NCBI GenBank assembly: GCA_032718475.1
Contig: JAUCBJ010007575.1
Coordinates: 1 to 59,846, forward strand
Length of the DNA stretch: 59,846 nucleotides
Direction of reading: 5' to 3'
Source of the DNA: Nemertoderma westbladi
Taxonomy: Eukaryota > Xenacoelomorpha > Nemertodermatida > Nemertodermatidae
This document shows, piece after piece, positions 28,592 to 38,754 of the stretch. The notes under the pieces are model-generated. The model was not told where the DNA came from. It saw only the letters and a list, made by a program, of their open reading frames with translations, and ran no database searches. The stretch's first letter is position 1. Every line of letters begins with the position of its first letter. The position numbers and the translations under genes are program-made.

Positions 28592-30875
28592 TGCCTTGGG
28601 TGTAATAAACAACACAGAGGGCGCTATTGTCCAGCCCATAACAGTAGCTGTTTTATATGCGGACACACGGGCCATTGGCGGACACGATGTCCGCAAATTA
28701 ACCCACAAAATGCGTCCCTTTCAAGCTAGAGGAGGCAGATCTAATTATCGCCAGCAGTTTCATATGAACAGACCCATGGGTGGGCCACACTACAGCAAAA
28801 GAATAGATGGAGAAGATCTGGAAGAACAGGTTTTTGATGAAACTGGTACCGGTACCGGTGATCATTACTGCTCCTGTGTTGATGATTCCTACAAAGAGGA
28901 CCCCCAGTTTCCAGACGAGGATCCAGATTATTTCGGTGAATGGTGCCACAAAGTTATTGGCGACCCCTTCGAGGATGTTAGCTTACAACTGAAAATTAAT
29001 GGAACTCTGATATGGGTTGAAATAGACTCATGCTGCTCTGTAACGATGATGGATGCATTCACGTTTAATAATCTCTGGCCCAACGCCCCACGATTGCATC
29101 CTCCCTTACGACCAGCATTTACTTATTGTAATCATAAAATTCCTATAGAAGGTTGGTTTATGGCGGAAATATCAACCAAAAATGCATCTATACAAGACCG
29201 TATAATGGTTGTATCTGGTAAAAGTTCTTCAAAACCGCTAATTTCGGGAAAAACTGCACTTAACTTGGGTATTCTGGCTGTTGCCAGGAAGAATCATTGT
29301 TTTAGTAACAGCCCTGACTCTTTTGGAAACTTTTACAATTTCAATGATATCGCCAATGAATTAGTGTTTAAGAAAATAGATGCAGAGAAATCAACTAACA
29401 ATGCTGATAAGAATATGTTACCAATGAACATTGTACATTGTAATGAAATATTCAGATCCACCATTGGCAAGTATCTTCATGGTCAAGTTGAATTAATGAT
29501 AGACACGACGGTCAAACCCATTACCCAAACTCCACGGAAGATCCCATTCTGTTACCAGGAACGCCTAGAGCAACATTTGGACAAACTGCTAAAAGAGGAC
29601 ATCATCGAACACGCCCCAACTAACATCCCAACGACATGGGTATCCAATATTGTATGTGCTCCCAAACCGAAGGATTCAGACCCAAATGCCCTGAGATTTT
29701 GTCTGGACTGTCGAGCGGCTAATACAGCTATATACCGTAACAAGAATGATCTGCCCACATTCGATGATATACTGTTTGCTGTTACAGGCAGCACAGTTTT
29801 CAGTCATCTAGACCTCAATAATGGATACCATCAACTAGAACTGTCTGCAGAAAATAGACCTATCACTACCTTTTATACACACCTCGGAAACATGAGATAT
29901 AAACGCCTCCCATTTGGTATAATATCTGCCCAGTATGAGTTCGATTGGGTGATAAGGCGAACTATCTCTGGAATTACAGGGGCGAGGAATATCTCCGACG
30001 ACATAATTGTCTTTGGGAAAACCGCCCACGATCACGATATAGCTCTGCAGCTAGTATTGGAAGCATTACTAAGCGCTGGGCTTACACTGAAACGGGAGAA
30101 ATGCGAATTCAGAGTCTCTAAAACCAAGTTCTTTGGGATTATCTTGAGCAAGGACGGCATATCACCTAATCCCAGTAAAGTACAAGCCATAAAGGATATG
30201 CGACCACCCACATGCAAAGAAGATGTGAGATCTCTCTTAGCCATGGTAGGAGCATCCCGTATGTTTATTCCAAATTTCGCCATCCTCACTGCTCCACTGA
30301 GAGAATTGACCAAAGATGACGTGCCCTTCATCTGGAACAATGATCTAATGGAATGTTTTGAAGCGATTCGCCATTGCTTATCAGAACATTGTCTTTTGGG
30401 CCATTTTGACCCACAATCTCAAACGGAGCTTCATGTGGACTTTCACAAAACTGGAATCGGTGCCATTTTGGTTCAACTCGACAACAAAACTGGAGAATGG
30501 ATTCCAAAAATGTATGCCAGTAGATCTACCACAGGCCCAGAATCTAGATATAGTCAAATTGAGGGAGAATGTTTAGCTGTAAGGTGGGGATCAGACCGGT
30601 TTCGACTATTTCTATTGGGTAACCCATATACCATTATAACCGATCACAAACCTCTCGAGATAATGTTATCCAAGAAACACCCTCTAAAGAGTCTTCCTCT
30701 AAGAATAGAGAGATGGATCATGTATCTCCAAGAGTTCGACTACGAATTAAGGTTGAAATATGATATGCAGCCGTATAACCGTATAATAAGACTTAAAATA
30801 AACCTAATATCAGTTAAAATAATGCATGCAACCGTATTGGAAGTTCCAGTGCTTATGGCTGCACGTTATATTTAA
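28521..30875 (+). pseudogene. pol: Gypsy Pol (protease, RT, RNase H), 3'-truncated
   Basis: Open frame offset by one base from gag and overlapping its end, consistent with frameshift expression. A protease-like segment is near residues 165-185, but the expected DTG/DSG is DSC (VEIDSCCSVTMMD), possibly inactivating. Reverse transcriptase covers about residues 320-540 with FSHLDLNNGYHQ, RLPFGI and NISDDIIVFG. RNase H follows (LHVDFHKTGIGAIL, YSQIEGECLAV, TDHKPLE). The retrotransposon sequence stops near residue 750 (FDYELRLKYD); the remaining codons are composite-repeat DNA read in frame. Confidence 0.88.
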
Positions 30876-31398
30876 ACTGTATTCCAGAAAAGAGTTGTAA
30901 TTTAGTGTGGGCTGGTTTATCTAAACAGATAATTCTCAGAAAAGTTCGAGTAATTCCGATTATTTGAAAGTTTTCATTACTTGATATTGGAATAAATAGA
31001 AATATTGATGTAATTCATATCCAATTTAATTTGTATCACTAATTAATTGCAGTTAATACATCAAAGTTACGGTAAACAATCATAAAATTAGCATATAATG
31101 GTTGCTATGAAGCTATGCAGAAGAATCCAGACGTGTTTAAGAGATTATTTACTAAGTTAGTGATAGTTAGTTATAGAAGTATAAGTACGTTCGTCCTATA
31201 GGCCGCAAATCTGCAATAAGGTACTTTACTGCGTTAACAGTAAAACACTAGAACGCTGAAAAGTTCGCATAATATTGTTGCAAATGTACCAATTGTTGAT
31301 ATCGCACGTAAACCTTTTAGAGTTTATTTACGGCAGCAGTAGAGACAGCCTTCTTAGATGGGAGTCCATGCTGGTCTCTCACTTCAGAGTATACAAAA
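30769..31398 (+). repeat. Composite repeat unit 3, left half
   Basis: Near-identical to 17735-18345 but interrupted at ACAAAA (31393-31398), where the 16.9-kb polymerase element begins. The right half of the same unit resumes at 48303. It contains no gene. Confidence 0.85.
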
Positions 31399-31399
31399 G

Positions 31400-32055
31400 T
31401 AGTAGGGTCTTGGTCCTCTCTGCGACAGTTAGACCACACTGACACCCATTGGGTGTCATATGACACCCAATTATCACCCTATGGGTGTCATTGGGTGTCG
31501 TTGGCGCCAGACTGTCTGGGTGACACCTCCCAATTAGGCTAATTAGACCCTAATTGACAGGTGTCATCAATTAATTAGTACAATTAAACCCTAACAGGTG
31601 TCATATGACTCCTAATTAGGGTTTAATTGATTATCCTAATTAATCAGACTGATTAGCGCCCTGACACACAATGGGTCATCAGTGTTGTCTAACTGTCGCA
31701 GAGAGGAGCAAGAGGGTGTCATAAGTGACACCGCAGCTCTTTTATTTATTAATACTTATTTATTTGTACCTAATTTTAATTAATTATTTGTATTCTATTT
31801 TACTTTATTTATTCATTTGTACTTTATTTTAAATTAATTAATTATTTGTATTCTATTTTACTTTATTTATTCATTTGTACTTTATTTTAAATTAATTAAT
31901 TATTTGTATTCTATTTTACTTTATTTATTCATTGGTACTTTATTTTAAATTAATTAATTGTATTACTTTTACTTTATACATTGATTTCTATTTTTAGATT
32001 AATTAGTTTTATTTTACCAACGAGATCACTATGACATAATGTCTATATTTATCGT
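31400..32055 (+). repeat. Left terminal inverted repeat
   Basis: Matches the reverse complement of 47712-48299 with few differences. The outer ~300 bp are rich in palindromes: GGGTGTCATATGACACCC at 31451-31468, and the 21-base complementary pair at 31414-31434 and 31687-31707. The inner part holds three copies of an AT-rich 58-bp repeat (from 31811); the right TIR has two. Confidence 0.93.
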
Positions 32056-32539
32056 TATAATGGCTATGGTATACGGCTCCCTACTGGCAACTATCAACTA
32101 CGTTCATCGGCGGGGAGCCCTCCTCTGCCATCATTATTCATTAAGTTGCACAACATGCATTGGATCTACACGTATACCCCCAAGGCAAATATAAATGAGC
32201 GGTCCCGTCTGTTAGCAGCCCCCTCGATGACTCACTAATAATCCCAACGCAGCTTTGACTACAGCAAATCCGTATACCGCTCAAGGCTATTGCTCTAGCG
32301 GCCCTCCTTTGTTCTCACTATAGCCGGCATCACTCGGGTCCTTTCCTATATCCAGGCAGCCCGTATCATAACAATGAAGCGCCTCTAATTACGCATTCCT
32401 CTCTACTAATCCCTTTCCTTTGCACCAGACCTGCTTCTGTTATATAGTCAACTCAACATAATTAGTCAAGATGCCTACAGGAGTTTTCTAATAGATTCAT
32501 CAACACGAGAAGTTGCCCTGGTTACCGCTTATGCATGAA
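32056..32539. other. Element DNA between left TIR and promoter
   Basis: About 480 bp without TIR similarity, of mixed composition. I see no convincing open frame or RNA. Confidence 0.5.
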
Positions 32540-32635
32540 CAACCAATCAGCGGGCTTCATTTCTACTGCTGCGTTCTGATTGGCTCATTTAAGAGACAAG
32601 GGCCTCCCTTACTAACCGAATTGCTATTTAATACA
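32540..32635 (+). promoter_or_regulatory. Putative promoter of the left gene group
   Basis: Two inverted CCAAT boxes (CCAATCAG at 32543, CTGATTGG at 32576) lie ~45 bp upstream of a TATA-like TATTTAAT at 32625. This arrangement sits just upstream of the spliced leader region and resembles the one at the other end of the element. Confidence 0.45.
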
Positions 32636-32777
32636 TCCCCGCCAATTTATTAGATCATTATTTCAATTGCAAGTTACGATTAACATCATTTACCATTATT
32701 TTGTTTTTGAATTTAATATTATTTATTAAGAATATTTATTTGTTATCATCAGTCAACAACCCACTTATATAGTTGTA

Positions 32778-34115
32778 TTATTGTCATTTCGCCGCGTTAT
32801 CGCTCATCGTCGACAACAAACTTTCCGTGTATCCGTCGCGTAATATTCTTCCGATACCATTCCGTTCTATCGCTGTATCGGTAAATAAATTCTCTCGTCG
32901 TCCACATCAACCAACTTCCTCATCGCCACCGAACTTCCAAACTTCTTCTTTCCGTGAATATTAACTGCCACCGTAAGTCAAATCTACCTTCCACCATCTG
33001 ACGATACTATCGATGCCGATAGCAAACAATTCACATTTAGGCCTAATGTCTACCGATACAACAGTATTGCAGTAGGCTCATTATTAATTACTGTCAGACT
33101 GTGGTGGTAGCGATAGCCTAAACCGTGATCGAGGCATTCGATCAATAGGCCTACAGCTGTTTATCTGCTTACAGTATTTTTATCTTTTTACAAATAATCA
33201 ACTTATTTTTCTAGTGTAATTTCGCCGCGTTAACGCTCATTGTCAACATCGAACTTTCCGCTTAGCCGTCGCGTAATATTCCAATATTTCTAATTTCCGA
33301 TACCATTCCGTTCTATCGGTTAATAAACTCTCTCGTCGTCCACGTCAACCAACTTCCTCACGAGCTTCCAAACTTCATCTTTCCGTGAATATTTACTAAC
33401 ACCGTAAGTAAAATCTGCCTTCCACCATCTGACTGTACTATCGATGCCAGTAGCAAACAATTTACATTTATTATCTACCGGTACAACAGTATTGCAGTAG
33501 ACTCATTATTAATTACTGTCAGAATGCGGTGGTACCGATAGCCTAAACCGTGAACGAAGCATTCGATCAATAGGTCTACATTACCTATCTGCTTGTCTAC
33601 CCAACTACCGCTACCGGATCATTCGAGTTAGCCTACTGCCACTATAGTAGCGATATAGACCCTACTGAACAACAATGAATACTGCAGTTTTCACTATATA
33701 ACATACTGACTAACTGAGTTCTCACACAGCGATTAGCTAGGCCTATTGTTGATTTGTATTGGTTAACGCTACCGCTACGTCTGACTTCTAGCAGACTTTT
33801 CACTAGCACTATTGCACTGACTGACTGTTGACTGCTGTTTATAGACCCTCTTTCCACGAATAATAACTGCCATCGCTATTATGTCTTGGTTATCGCCACT
33901 ATCTAACCGCTGGTACACTAACACTACCACACTAGACACTACCGACCGTCTGCTTTATGTTTCACTGACTGATTGTTACAATACAGCAATAGGCCTAACT
34001 GTACAAACACAGTATTGTTGCCTAGTAACCAATTAATAACTACTGTTTTACTTTATTTTTAGCAAGTATATAGTATTTTTTTATCTTTTTACAAATAATC
34101 AACGTATTTTTCTAG
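32778..34115 (+). other. Tandemly duplicated leader exon-intron upstream of PolB
   Basis: Two related copies (about 32778-33214 and 33215-34115). Each contains an exon-like stretch (CATTTCGCCGCG ... CTTTCCGTGAATATT), a donor ACC|GTAAGT (32973, 33404) and an acceptor TATTTTTCTAG (ending 33214, 34115). The second intron is longer by ~460 bp. Splicing donor 33404 to acceptor 34115 leaves ATTCAAG then the PolB ATG. A similar acceptor, TTATTTTTCTAG, ends at 38189 directly before the TBP-like frame, so one leader could serve both genes by alternative splicing. Confidence 0.55.
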
Positions 34116-34122
34116 ATTCAAG

Positions 34123-37100
34123 ATGCCTATGTCTAGCAATAAAGTTAGCTGCCCCATCTGCGACAAAGAGATGCGGAGCGATACTTTATCCCGCCATATT
34201 AAAATTCATTTCGCGCAATATCGATGCGACTGCTGTCCGACTTGGTCCTCGGAAAAGAAGACGCTGGTTGGCCATCTTGTTTCGTGTCCTCAGGGGGGAA
34301 CAGGATTTAGTTACGTAAACGAGCCAGCCGATTGCCGCTGCGGGGATTCGCTCACCCTATCTTCCTTCACTGAGCATGAATGCTACACTCGACTTTTTTC
34401 GCGGAAACGCAAAACTCCGACTACCTCCCACTCATCCCCCATCAACTCTACTCCAGAACAAGTCGGCGGTGGCGACTCCAATAACGAACCTTCAACTTCG
34501 CGAGATTCTATTTCCCCAAACAATCCATTTCAACCACCCTCTAACGGAAGCGCACACGGACGACTGTTTACCTATAACAACGACCTCGCAGAAACAAGAC
34601 TCGACGCTGAATTAACATTAAACGAAAATTTTCCACACATTCAAGAACACGTTAGTAGCCATCTACAAAGTGCTTTGGGAACTTTTTTAAGAGTCTGGCT
34701 TACAATCAATATCGTAATGGAGCGTGAAACCAGCGAGGGTTTTCAAATTGAATCATTCTGTTTTAAATCTAGCGGTAACAATAATCAAATTCTAAGTAAT
34801 AGCGACTTTAATAACTGGTTTTCTAGCGCCGTCAATCGTATCGATCAGCTGTTAAGCGTGTTTCTCTGCCTCGGCTCGGGTTGGCGCATAATAGCCATCG
34901 AGCGAATAACTATTGAGATTGCGCGGTCCCAACGCAACCCCTATTTAAAGGGTCAAGGCTTCAATAATTCTAAATTATTATTAAATAAAAAATGTACCGT
35001 AAGCGTAGACTGCCCGCTGGGGGAATGCTTTAAATACGCAGTATTGGCCGCCGCAAATTATAAGAAAATTGATAGAAAAAATAATAATATTAGTAGAATT
35101 TCAACGTATACTCCTTTCCTAAACATGTTTGATTTTTCCAATTTAAGTTTCCCGGTGGACAGAGTAACTGGTATTCCCCAGTTTCTGAAAGCAAACCCTA
35201 TATACTGTATAAACCTTCTTTATTGGAGTAATACGGAAGAACTCTCCATTCTAAGTCAGCCAGATAGCGCGCACTGTTCCGGTAAAACTGTACTAAACTT
35301 ATTATTTATCGAAGCCACAAGCAAAAACCCCGCCCACTACGTAGCTATTACTAACATAGATAGACTAATAAATTCAAAAGATTCTAACGGTAACAAGACG
35401 CACTGCGAACGATGTCTCAGAGGCTTTTACACTGACAAATCATTGGAAGAACATCGAGAGCGGTGCTATACGGGTAATCGCCAACTCGAGTATATGCCCG
35501 AAAATCTCTTGGTTAAATTTGACAGATACGATAAGACTCTATCCCCTCCTTTCTGTATATACGCCGACATTGAAACTATTCTAGAACCTACAAACAATAT
35601 TAAACTCCCACAGAAACATATAGCTAGCGCGGCAGCCTTTTATACAGTACCAAATCAGAAATTAATTAACCCTCCTAAAACAGATGTTCAAATTTTCCAT
35701 GATGATGGCAGTAACCACGTAATGCGCAACTTTCTAACCGCTATGGAAAGTCATTGTAGGGAGTTATACGATTGGTCCATTTCTAGCACAAACACGCACG
35801 CCCCCATGCAACTCACTACTAGCCAACAAACTGACTTTAATAACGCTACACAATGCTACGTCTGCAACTGTAATTTAACCCCCGATTCGCATAATTTAAA
35901 CCTCAATGACAATCTCAGCACCAAAGTCCGCGATCACGATCATTATAGCGGGGAGTATCGAGGGGCTGCTTGCGTCAGCTGCAACAGGAAACTTTCCCTA
36001 AAACGGAATAATTTTTATATTATATTTCATAACTTGAGGAAATTCGATATGCATTTACTGCTAAAAGAAGGAATGACCGATAGTTCTAGAACACACTGGA
36101 AAATGACTGTAATACCAAAAAACACTGAAACTTATATTCACCTTAAAGTTAGCTTTCCAATCGATCCGAGTACACCAACAGCCAACGCTAAAGAAAGTAT
36201 CTCCATTAATTTTCTAGATTCCTATCAATTTATGACTGCCAGCCTAGATAATCTTAGTAGTTATCTCACTAAAAATAATAGTAACCTAGCAACAGCCATA
36301 CCCCATACACTAGCTCAAATGACCCAACTCTATCCCAATATTAGCGATAACACAATAAAAAACAAGGGCGTATTCCCATATTCCTACATTCAAAATATTT
36401 CAAACCTACACGAAACTACACTCCCCCCAATAGAAAGCTTCTATAATGATCTCAAATTGGAACAATGTAGCGCAGACAACTATCAGCGCGCGCTTACTAC
36501 TTGGGATGAATTAAACTGCGCAACAATCTTCGACTATATGATTGGCTATTTGGTTCTAGACGTTACCCTATTGGCTGATACTTTCGAGCAGTTCCGATCC
36601 CTCTGTCTTACTAATTATGGACTCGAGCCCGTAATGTACTTCACTGCCCCGGGATTAACTTACGACGCGGCGCTGAAATTTACGCAATCAGAAATTCAAT
36701 TACTATCAGACGCTTCCATCTACTCGGACTTTGAAACAAATATTAGGGGTGGTCTAGTTTTCTTGAATACACATTCCGTAGACGCAAGTATTCCCGATAA
36801 ACCCGACTACGACTCCAGTCTCCCCGAGAAATATCTAATTCCCATCGATGCGAATAACCTTTACGGCTGCGCCCTGAGCCAGAAACTTCCCTACGCTAAT
36901 ATTAAACTCGTAACTACCCCCATAGACCTAGCTACAGTAGACGCGAGTGGGGACACTGGTTATTATTGCATAGTTGATCTACATTACCCGAAAGAAATTC
37001 ATGATTTGACCGCCGATCTGCCTCTAGGAGCGGAGAAGATGTCAGTCCCTAAATCCTTTCTTAGCGAATACATGGAAGATCTTTGGGAGCATTACAATCT

Positions 37101-38175
37101 CACCGATACGGCTACCTGTAGACCATACAACGATACCTGTACTAAGCTACTACTACATCAGTTTAATAAGGTTGAATACGGTATCCATATTAAGCTACTT
37201 CAGCTCTATTTGAAGCTCGGTCTTAAACTTACACAAGTACATAGGGTCTACTCTTTCTCACAAAAATATATTTTCAAGGACTACATTAGTTTTAATACGA
37301 ATAAAAGACAGTCGGCAAATAACCCATTCGAGGTTCTATTTTATAAGTTGATGAACAATGCCTTGTATGGGAAATGCCTCCAAAAGGTTAGAGACCGCGT
37401 TTCGTTCAGGTTATGCAATAGCGACGAACAATGCGATTTGCTCTTAGCCAAGCCCAATCATGAATCGTTTGTTGTCTTTACCCCCAACTTGAGTGGTCAT
37501 ACTTTCACTAAAGAGGCTGTTTGCCTAAATCAGGGCGTGTTCATCGGTTGCACTATACTAGATCTATCTAAGCTACAGATGTACGACCTATTTTACAACA
37601 AACTGAAGCCTCTAGAACAAAAACTGGATTGTCAGATTCGCTGTCTTGCCGGTGACACGGATTCTCTAATGCTAAGCGTAACTAATGCACCACAGCTAAC
37701 CTTTCTACGGGCAATGTTTGAGGGTGGTTTCCTAGATACTTCCAACTACAGCACAACACATCCACTCTATACCATTAAACACAAAGCGGCTCTCGGCTTC
37801 GTAAAAAATGAGAGCTGCGGTCTGCAGTATAAACAGTGGGTTTTCCTTAAACCAAAGGTCTATAGTTTTCAATCCTATGATGCCCCAATCAAGAAAACCG
37901 CCAAAGGTGTATCTAGATCTGTTGTCGCTAAGCAACTAACACACGAGGATTATGCAGACTGTTTTGAAAACGAGGCAATGCTCTTCCGCTATAACTCTAC
38001 CTTCACTTCTAGAAAGCATCAAATTTTTACTGGTCATGTCTATAAGAAGGCACTAACGCTCTGGGATACGAAATCATATTGGAGTAGTAAATATAGCAGC
38101 AAACCATACGGGCACTATAGCACTAAGCTTGTTAGACCGGCGAAACGAGTAGTAATCCCCCCTACTAGGATTTAA
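34123..38175 (+). CDS. polB: Protein-primed family B DNA polymerase (PolB)
   Basis: Replicative polymerase expected to copy the element from protein-primed ends. 1350 codons without interruption. Order of features: C2H2 finger at about residues 9-29 (CPIC ... LSRHIKIH), a second Cys/His cluster at 33-54, a third finger near 426-446 (CERCLRGF ... HRERC), Exo I YADIETI near 480, a Zn-type DHDHYSGEYRGAACVSC block near 604-620, Exo II FHNLRKFDMHLL near 635, and Exo III YLVLDVTLLAD near 807. Polymerase motifs follow: A, PIDANNLYG, near 906; B, KLMNNALYG, near 1074; C, GDTDS, near 1176; and KPKVYSF near 1243. All catalytic acidic residues are present, so activity is plausible. Length is at the upper end for Polinton polymerases. 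The start is the first ATG after a strong splice acceptor. Confidence 0.95.
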   Translation: MPMSSNKVSCPICDKEMRSDTLSRHIKIHFAQYRCDCCPTWSSEKKTLVGHLVSCPQGGTGFSYVNEPADCRCGDSLTLSSFTEHECYTRLFSRKRKTPTTSHSSPINSTPEQVGGGDSNNEPSTSRDSISPNNPFQPPSNGSAHGRLFTYNNDLAETRLDAELTLNENFPHIQEHVSSHLQSALGTFLRVWLTINIVMERETSEGFQIESFCFKSSGNNNQILSNSDFNNWFSSAVNRIDQLLSVFLCLGSGWRIIAIERITIEIARSQRNPYLKGQGFNNSKLLLNKKCTVSVDCPLGECFKYAVLAAANYKKIDRKNNNISRISTYTPFLNMFDFSNLSFPVDRVTGIPQFLKANPIYCINLLYWSNTEELSILSQPDSAHCSGKTVLNLLFIEATSKNPAHYVAITNIDRLINSKDSNGNKTHCERCLRGFYTDKSLEEHRERCYTGNRQLEYMPENLLVKFDRYDKTLSPPFCIYADIETILEPTNNIKLPQKHIASAAAFYTVPNQKLINPPKTDVQIFHDDGSNHVMRNFLTAMESHCRELYDWSISSTNTHAPMQLTTSQQTDFNNATQCYVCNCNLTPDSHNLNLNDNLSTKVRDHDHYSGEYRGAACVSCNRKLSLKRNNFYIIFHNLRKFDMHLLLKEGMTDSSRTHWKMTVIPKNTETYIHLKVSFPIDPSTPTANAKESISINFLDSYQFMTASLDNLSSYLTKNNSNLATAIPHTLAQMTQLYPNISDNTIKNKGVFPYSYIQNISNLHETTLPPIESFYNDLKLEQCSADNYQRALTTWDELNCATIFDYMIGYLVLDVTLLADTFEQFRSLCLTNYGLEPVMYFTAPGLTYDAALKFTQSEIQLLSDASIYSDFETNIRGGLVFLNTHSVDASIPDKPDYDSSLPEKYLIPIDANNLYGCALSQKLPYANIKLVTTPIDLATVDASGDTGYYCIVDLHYPKEIHDLTADLPLGAEKMSVPKSFLSEYMEDLWEHYNLTDTATCRPYNDTCTKLLLHQFNKVEYGIHIKLLQLYLKLGLKLTQVHRVYSFSQKYIFKDYISFNTNKRQSANNPFEVLFYKLMNNALYGKCLQKVRDRVSFRLCNSDEQCDLLLAKPNHESFVVFTPNLSGHTFTKEAVCLNQGVFIGCTILDLSKLQMYDLFYNKLKPLEQKLDCQIRCLAGDTDSLMLSVTNAPQLTFLRAMFEGGFLDTSNYSTTHPLYTIKHKAALGFVKNESCGLQYKQWVFLKPKVYSFQSYDAPIKKTAKGVSRSVVAKQLTHEDYADCFENEAMLFRYNSTFTSRKHQIFTGHVYKKALTLWDTKSYWSSKYSSKPYGHYSTKLVRPAKRVVIPPTRI

Positions 38176-38189
38176 ATTTATTTTTCTAG

Positions 38190-38705
38190 AATAAGAAATT
38201 GAACAACAAAATAGAAATAACCAATAAACAGTTTACCGGAAAAAACATTGCCAAATTTGAACTAGAGAAAATTTCACAGCAAATTACAGGTCAAAGTTGC
38301 TTAAAACCAAACATGTTTATCTACAAAGGTGACGATTCAACTTTAATGCTATTTCCCAGCGGCGCAGTAACAATTGTAGGCCTATGCAATAATTTAGCTA
38401 GTGAATTGCTTTATTTAAAACAAACTATTGGTATACAATTACAAAATTTGAAACTTAATACCGAAACACGAACTATTATTTTTCCAAGTGTTAATTTTAA
38501 ATTATTAATGAAAAAATGTGGACATCATACAATTAATAATAAAGCAATATTTATTAGCTATACCCCCGAATTATTTTGCGCGATTAGAATATATATAGGA
38601 CGTGCATATTTCAGTGTATTTCATAGTAATAAAATCGTTTCCATGTGTCCTGCCGGTGAATTCCCCGGATCATTATCTATTTTACAAACTTTATTATTAA
38701 ATTAG
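38190..38705 (+). CDS. TATA-binding-protein-like protein, 5' exon or start unresolved
   Basis: Open from a splice-acceptor-like TTATTTTTCTAG (ends 38189) to a stop at 38705, about 171 codons. The sequence reads as two direct TBP-type repeats. Repeat 1 has STLMLFPSGAVTIVG around residue 50. Repeat 2 has YTPELFCAIRIYIGRAYFSV near residues 123-142, then HSNKIVSMCP and a final helix. TBP cores share the same order: ALIFSSGK, then YEPELFPGLIY, then a second VSGKVVLTG strand. Divergence is high. There is no ATG before codon 42 (38313), so either the start lies in a spliced leader or the protein is N-terminally shorter. It could act as a transcription factor for the element's own genes. It lies immediately downstream of polB on the same strand. 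Confidence 0.6.
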   Translation, partial: NKKLNNKIEITNKQFTGKNIAKFELEKISQQITGQSCLKPNMFIYKGDDSTLMLFPSGAVTIVGLCNNLASELLYLKQTIGIQLQNLKLNTETRTIIFPSVNFKLLMKKCGHHTINNKAIFISYTPELFCAIRIYIGRAYFSVFHSNKIVSMCPAGEFPGSLSILQTLLLN

Positions 38706-38754
38706 TTTATTTACTATGGTATACATGAAAGTTTACTATATTATTTATTTTGTG

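Larger units (their letters stand above)
27393..30768 (+). mobile_element. Truncated Gypsy (Ty3-type) LTR retrotransposon
   Basis: A probable 5' LTR begins TGTAGTGTATTGAGG at 27393, directly after composite-repeat sequence. It ends before a primer-binding-like TGGCGACGAA (about 27773). Gag, protease-like, reverse transcriptase and most of RNase H follow. The element stops within RNase H, where it joins a composite repeat at GAATTAAGGTTGAAATATG. Integrase and the 3' LTR are absent, so it is not autonomous. Confidence 0.88.

Noticed and set aside
32773-32964. 63-aa coding gene upstream of PolB
   Set aside because: It overlaps the duplicated leader exon and lacks conservation of frame in the second copy. 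It is better explained as spliced 5' UTR.
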